A stretch of 64,000 nt of DNA from Monilinia fructicola (lineage: Eukaryota > Ascomycota > Leotiomycetes > Helotiales > Sclerotiniaceae). Location: the NCBI GenBank assembly GCA_008692225.1, contig VICG01000016.1, forward strand, positions 1,322,001 to 1,386,000. The letters run 5' to 3'. This document shows, piece after piece, positions 59,020 through 64,000 of this stretch. The notes under the pieces were generated by a model that worked only from the letters and a program-made list of their open reading frames with translations, did no database searches and had not been told where the DNA came from. The stretch's first letter is position 1, and each line of letters opens with the position of its first letter. The position numbers and the translations under genes are program-made.

Positions 59020-60601
59020 ATGAACACAATAAAAATGAAAGCTCCAAAATCGCTTACCATCGTTATAAAGTTAGGTAGGAACAGATTTCAATATCTCTTC
59101 CTTTTTCGTGTCAAATGCTGAGTCACGGGGTATTATAGGAACAAGTTCCATTGTGGATGAGAAAACTCATGAACCATTGTTGAGTATTCTAAGTTTGATT
59201 GTGGAAACTGCTGTAAAGCTGTACAAGGATGGACATAAAGTCATTATTGTGTCCTCCGGAGCTATCGGGGTTGGATTGCGAAGAATGGACCTGGACAAAA
59301 GACCAAAACACCTTCCTCGAGTACAAGTATGTCGTATTGTTCTGAGGAAGCTCACCCGGGAATATGGGTCTAACCCTTGTGGACTAGGCTTTGGCAGCAA
59401 TAGGACAGTGCCGTCTCATAAGTTTATGGGATAGCTTGTTTGCGCACTTACAGCAACCTGTTGCACAAATTTTACTCACAAGAAACGATATTGCAGATGT
59501 AAGGCCTTGACTGTCGGTGGGAGTTGATCACCATGTGGCTGGCTGACACTGGATAGCGAACTCAATATCGAAATGCTCAAAATACGTTACACGAGCTCCT
59601 TGAAATGGGCGTTATCCCCATAGTAAACGAAAACGACACCTTAGCTGTCTCTGAAATCAAATTCGGCGACAATGATACCCTGTCTGCAATTACCGCCGCT
59701 ATGCTTCATGCTGATTACTTGTTCTTAATGACTGATGTCGACTGTCTTTATGATAAAAATCCACGGACGCATCCAGATGCACGGGCAATCGAGGTGGTAG
59801 AAGACATCTCTGCATTACAGGCCGATGGTAATGACTTCCATCTTCATCATAACAAGTCTCTTCTTTAACCACACGCTGACGAACCATCTTCAGTATCAAG
59901 TGCCGGCTCAAGCTTAGGTACAGGTGGAATGTCCACCAAAATAGTTGCTGCACGTCTCGCCACCTCGGCAGGTGTAACGACTGTGATAACACGCTCCTCT
60001 AGCCCAGGGAACATTGCCAGCATCGTACGATATGTTCAATCTCTCAAAGCCTCTTCCTCGAGCAGCAAAATTGGTGATGCTGCTTCAACAGCGATAACCC
60101 AGGAAACGCTTACGAGATCCACTTCAGCATTGTCACTTGCTGCAGCCGGATTGCCATCTGTTGACGCACCCTTACATACCAGATTCCTTCCATCCGACCA
60201 ACCAATACGGGACCGCTATTTTTGGCTTCTTCACGGACTCTCTCCGCATGGAACAATTTATATTGATGCTGGAGCTCATCGCGCCTTGGCAGCAAAAGCT
60301 GGTCTTCTTCCTGTTGGTATTGTGGATGTCGAAGGCACTTTTGCACAACAGGAAGCCGTAAGACTGGTCGTTGTTGAGCGACCGAGCTCACCAGAGGCAA
60401 AAAATTGCCGAAGGAACCGGTATTGAGGTTGGTAGGGCATTGGTGAACTACAGTGCAATGGAAATCGCCAGAATAAAGGGTGTGAGAAGTAGTGAGATAC
60501 ACGGTTTGTTAGGCTATGCAGATAGTGAGTATGTGGCATTAAGGGAAAACATAAGCTTTTTTGAAAGGGGAAGTCGGAGTACAACGCCAGTCTTTACATA
60601 A
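59020..60601 (+). CDS. PRO1: Gamma-glutamyl kinase (glutamate 5-kinase), one-base frameshift near the end
   Basis: First step of proline synthesis: ATP-dependent phosphorylation of L-glutamate. The start at 59020 (or in-frame 59035) gives LTIVIKLG followed after the intron (59075-59138) by [12 protein letters not shown]. Exons continue with [85 protein letters not shown] and the amino-acid-kinase loop [15 protein letters not shown]. The PUA domain begins at [20 protein letters not shown]. At 60399-60404 a run of six A is one too long: the raw frame stops at 60426, whereas five A continue as [17 protein letters not shown] and end at 60601. The break truncates the PUA domain. All kinase-domain residues are intact. 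Probably a consensus error, since neighbouring genes show the same type of lesion. Confidence 0.9.
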
Positions 60602-61030
60602 ACACTTGATTTTTGATTAAATTTCTATATAATAAAAGTAGAATGTGATGAGGAAGCTAAAGTCTAGAGATATTCGAATGTGTGTTTAAATCCGAGAATG
60701 ATATATCTTTTCGACAAATAACCAATAGCTAGCTAATAGCTCATCCTACTAATCATCTCCCTAACGGTGATGTGCACGAATTCACCTTTACAACGAAAAT
60801 GCGTCAAAATATTAGATTCTCAATCAAGAGAACCCGATCCTGATAGACTTGAACAATAATAATATCATGTCTATAACAAGTCATCGACTTGAATCATCTA
60901 TTTTTAAATAATCAAATTCGAATTTTCTATAAAGTATTAAACTAGGCCTGGTCTTAAGTGGTAGTAGTGGTGGTAGTAGTAGTAGTATTTATTTTCGTCT
61001 AGCGGATAGGCTGTAAGCCTTATTATCAGG
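60602..61030. other. Intergenic with (GTA)n
   Basis: 3' flank of PRO1. A short (GTA/GTG) repeat at 60959-60990. Transition into AT-rich sequence. Confidence 0.55.
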
Positions 61031-61248
61031 AGGCTATTCTAAACCTTTTTAGGGGTATAAGAATATACTAAACTAAAGGGTTATATAAAAAGATGTTATA
61101 TAAAGTATATTTAGTATAAATTAAAGCGTAAAAAGCTTGTTTAATGATTTTCTTTTTTTAAGGTAACGCTATGTTAGATATATATTAAAAATAAGGATTT
61201 ACTAAAAGTAAAGTAGATTAATTAAGGGTGTATATTAATATAAAATCT

Positions 61249-63350
61249 AGTGTGACTGTGATTGAATTAAATTAAGATGAAAATTATAAAAATAAGCGGA
61301 TTCTGATTTATAGGCCCCGCTTACTTAAGCTAAGCTAAATTAATACAAAAGATAAGCTAAGCAAATTAAATTAGTATAGTTATATAATTATAAGATTAAT
61401 AATATATTACAATAGATACTATTAATAAAAAATACTTGATTTTAAAATATAAAAATAAAAAAGAATAAAGAAAATATATTATATAATCTTCTACTATTTA
61501 TTACTATTTTATTCTTTAAAAGCTTTAATAACTTTTATTAAAATATATTTTATTATTTGTTATTTATTCTATTTTATAATTTTTTTTTAATATTAAACTA
61601 AATATTTTATTATAACTTTTTTATTTTTCCTCTATTGTTTTAGTTTATATAAAATTCGATTAATAATTAATTCTGGATTCTACAAAATTCTTTATATAAA
61701 AAGTCGCTAATAAAAGTTTTTGATAAACTTTAATAAAAATTTAAAATATATAATATTACTTATTAAATATATTTTTATTAATTTAAACAATTTAATTCAA
61801 TACATTTAATCATCTACCCTTTTTAATATCTTAAAAAATCCTATAAATTATTATTTAATTTTAATATTTTGCTTTATAAAACTAAATATATTATAATTAC
61901 AATAAAATCTTAATAAAATATAATTACTAATTTTGAAAAATATTAGTTTATAATACTTATCGTAATAACGTTTTATAAATATTATTATAACCTTTATTAT
62001 ATTAATAGCTTTAATTAAAATAAACTTATATTTTTCATTAATTAAAAATTTAATAAAATATATTTAAACTAGAAGTTTTATAGATTTAAATCTAATTTAT
62101 AAAAAAGCCATCTTTAAAAATTCTATAATAACTTTAACTATAATATTAAAAAGCTTTTTTGATTTATAAATTATATATTATTATAGTAACGAATACACTA
62201 ATCCTATATAAAATAAAATTTAATAATATAATATTCAAATAAAGGAAAATTTTAATTTAGAAAAATATATTTCCTATAATAAGCAAATAATAATATAAAG
62301 TAATCTTAATTATCTAATTAATATATTTATTAATATTATTAATCTAAAAATACTAAATGATAGTAAAAAATAACTTAATATCTAATAAATCTATAATATT
62401 TTTTATACCTTAAAAATAAACTTTTTATTCTAATTTAATATTATTGTTTAAAAAACTTCTTATAAAATTTATAATAAATATAAAATTAAAATATTTTTTA
62501 TTGAATTATTATTTAGATTAATTTATTTAAAATTAATATAATAACTTTTGAAAATTTATCGATAACTAATAAACTATAATTAAATAAATCTAAAATTGAT
62601 TAAAATAAAGTAAATATAAAATCAATAGAAATAATATAAAAAATATATAAAAAAATTAAGATTGATTATAAACTACTATAAGTTTAATAATATAAAATTA
62701 ATAATACTCTATATTAATAATAATAATATAAATAAACTTTAATTTTTTTTAAAATACTAAAAATATAAAAATTAGTCGAAATCGTTTTATAAATCCTTTT
62801 ATAACTAAAATGTTTAAATTAATTGTATATATAATTAAAAATTTTAATCTTTAGCGATTTAAATATTATTACACAAGCCTAAATATAAATATAATTAGTT
62901 TTTATATAGAATATTCCATTTTTAAATTTGAAAAATAATTTTACAATATTAATTCCTAGTTTAAAATTTTTCTAGTTTATTTAATAGGTTTAAATGTTTA
63001 TTATTTATATTATAAACTTACTTTAACTTTTATAACCAAATTATATTAATTTATAAAACAATTATAAAATAATCTTAAAATTTGATTAAATTCATATTAT
63101 AAATTAATTTAATAATAAAATCTTATTATTTACTAATTATAATATTAATAATATAAAATCTTAATAAAGTATTTAATATAATATTTATTTATTCGAATTT
63201 ATATTATATTTCAAATCGAATTCTGAATAGATAGTTAAAATTTGAAAAATATTATAAATTTAATTTAATTAATAATAAGATATTTATTAAAGTTTGAATT
63301 ATTATTTTAATAATAGTAAAATAATTAATATAAATAATAATTAATAATTT
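61249..63350 (-). mobile_element. RIP-degraded Ty3/Gypsy retrotransposon fragment (RNase H and integrase)
   Basis: Almost pure AT with stops in all frames, yet minus-strand codons still spell degraded Gypsy signatures. At 63179-63220 the reading F-E-I-x-Y-K-F-E fits the RNase H end FEIxYRPG...ADAL. At 62621-62632 I-S-I-D-F fits the integrase ISMDF with the first Asp. LLVIDKFSK follows at about 62543-62575. Near 62407-62433 R-I-K-S-L-F fits DRDxxFxS. At 62341-62370 Y-H-L-V-F fits YHPQTDGQTE. At 62274-62315 L-L-F-A-Y-Y fits LPLAxFAYN. Order and spacing are right. Reverse transcriptase should lie further right but the region beyond 63350 does not look alike, so the element is truncated. TGTGACTG at 61249 may be an LTR edge; this is weak. 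Confidence 0.78.
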
Positions 63351-63594
63351 TAAGGGTTAATGGATTTAATGGATTCGAAGAATCAACCTTAGAGAAATGT
63401 AGAGTTATGTGATTTTTATACTTATATTATAGAAAGTTCAAAATGAAAAAATACGAACTTTAAATTCTTAGCAGCTTGTATGATTAATTATAAATAAACA
63501 GCGAAATTTTTGATTAGTTGAACATTAGTAAGCAAAAAAACCTTAATTTTTTAATATCGATTTTTTGTTCTACTTTTGAAGCTTAATTATTCTA

Positions 63595-63765
63595 ATCATT
63601 TCAGCTATTTCAAAGGTGGTTAACTATTTCGGCTATTCCATTCCCGTGATTCCATTTTGGCCATTTCGAAGATAATCAACCATTTAAGCCCATTCCATTT
63701 CAGGCTATTCCATTTCAGCCCGTTTCATTCCGGCTATTCCATTCCGCTTATTTTATATAAGCCTA
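63595..63765. repeat. Degenerate CATTTCGGCTATTC-type repeat
   Basis: Seven or eight imperfect units with CCATTTC, GGCTATTCC and GCCATTTC in tandem. Non-coding; follows the retroelement fragment. Confidence 0.7.
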
Positions 63766-63775
63766 TTTTTATTTC

Positions 63776-64000
63776 GAAATAATAAATAATAAATAATAAA
63801 TAATAAATAATAAATAGTAGATAATAGATAATAAATAATAAATAATAGATAATAGATATTAGATAATAGATGATAAATAATAGATAATAGATAATAAATA
63901 ATAAATAATAAATAATAAATAATAAAATAAATAATAAATAATAAATAAGATATAATAATAATAAATAAATAATAAATAACAAATAATAGATAATAGATAA
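63776..64000. repeat. (AATAAAT/AATAGAT)n microsatellite
   Basis: Heptamer array of AATAAAT with AATAGAT variants running to the window end. Its minus-strand frame (FIIYYLL repeated) is an artefact. Confidence 0.9.

Noticed and set aside
63734..63982. 82-codon LLFIIYY frame on the minus strand
   Set aside because: Translation of an AT microsatellite.
1..64000. CRISPR array or bacterial operon structure
   Set aside because: The genome is eukaryotic: spliced genes and Pol III signals. The tandem repeats present have no regular spacer pattern.

Overview
This is a nuclear genomic window from a filamentous ascomycete. The evidence is short GT-AG introns of about 50-70 nt with CTAAC/CTGAC-like branch points, tRNAs carrying introns after position 37, a dispersed 5S rRNA gene, fungal families (SIT siderophore transporter, NCS1 permease, ExxR P450s) and two AT-rich blocks that look RIP-degraded. 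Gene style suggests Leotiomycetes, but that is inference. I recognise no secondary-metabolite backbone gene (PKS, NRPS, terpene synthase).

Layout. 1-7.2 kb is gene-poor, with one broken gene remnant near 3 kb. 7.3-13.8 kb is a Pol III island: tRNA-Glu, two tandem tRNA-Gly, tRNA-Ala, tRNA-Val and a variant 5S rRNA gene, amid minisatellites. 14-17.9 kb is repeats and microsatellites. 18.1-20.3 kb holds a large low-complexity protein gene whose frame breaks by one base inside a GAAAAA repeat. 20.4-23.9 kb is intergenic and G-rich. 24-33 kb carries a P450 pseudogene, a second P450 with a frameshift, an RNase T2 and a tyrosinase. 34.3-35.7 kb is a tandem repeat plus a 1.13-kb palindromic AT-rich element. 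36-45 kb holds a rhomboid protease, a SIT-type siderophore transporter, a damaged PhyH-type dioxygenase and an NCS1 permease. 45.9-52.6 kb holds a SET-domain protein, an intact P450 paralogous to the one at 27 kb, and an intact tyrosinase convergent with it. 54.8-60.6 kb is housekeeping: TIP41, Aurora kinase, ATP23, gamma-glutamyl kinase. 61-63.4 kb is a RIP-degraded Ty3/Gypsy RNase H-integrase fragment on the minus strand, followed by AT-rich satellites.

How it fits together. The 24-52 kb segment is rich in tailoring and transport functions (three P450s, two copper oxidases, one Fe/2-oxoglutarate dioxygenase, siderophore and nucleobase-type transporters). Two P450 plus tyrosinase pairs lie about 20 kb apart. 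It looks like accessory metabolism next to a conserved block. Several otherwise conserved genes, including TIP41, ATP23 and PRO1, carry short indels, mostly one base in A/T runs. The pattern suggests consensus error rather than gene decay for at least some of them, so the frameshifted calls should be read with that caveat.
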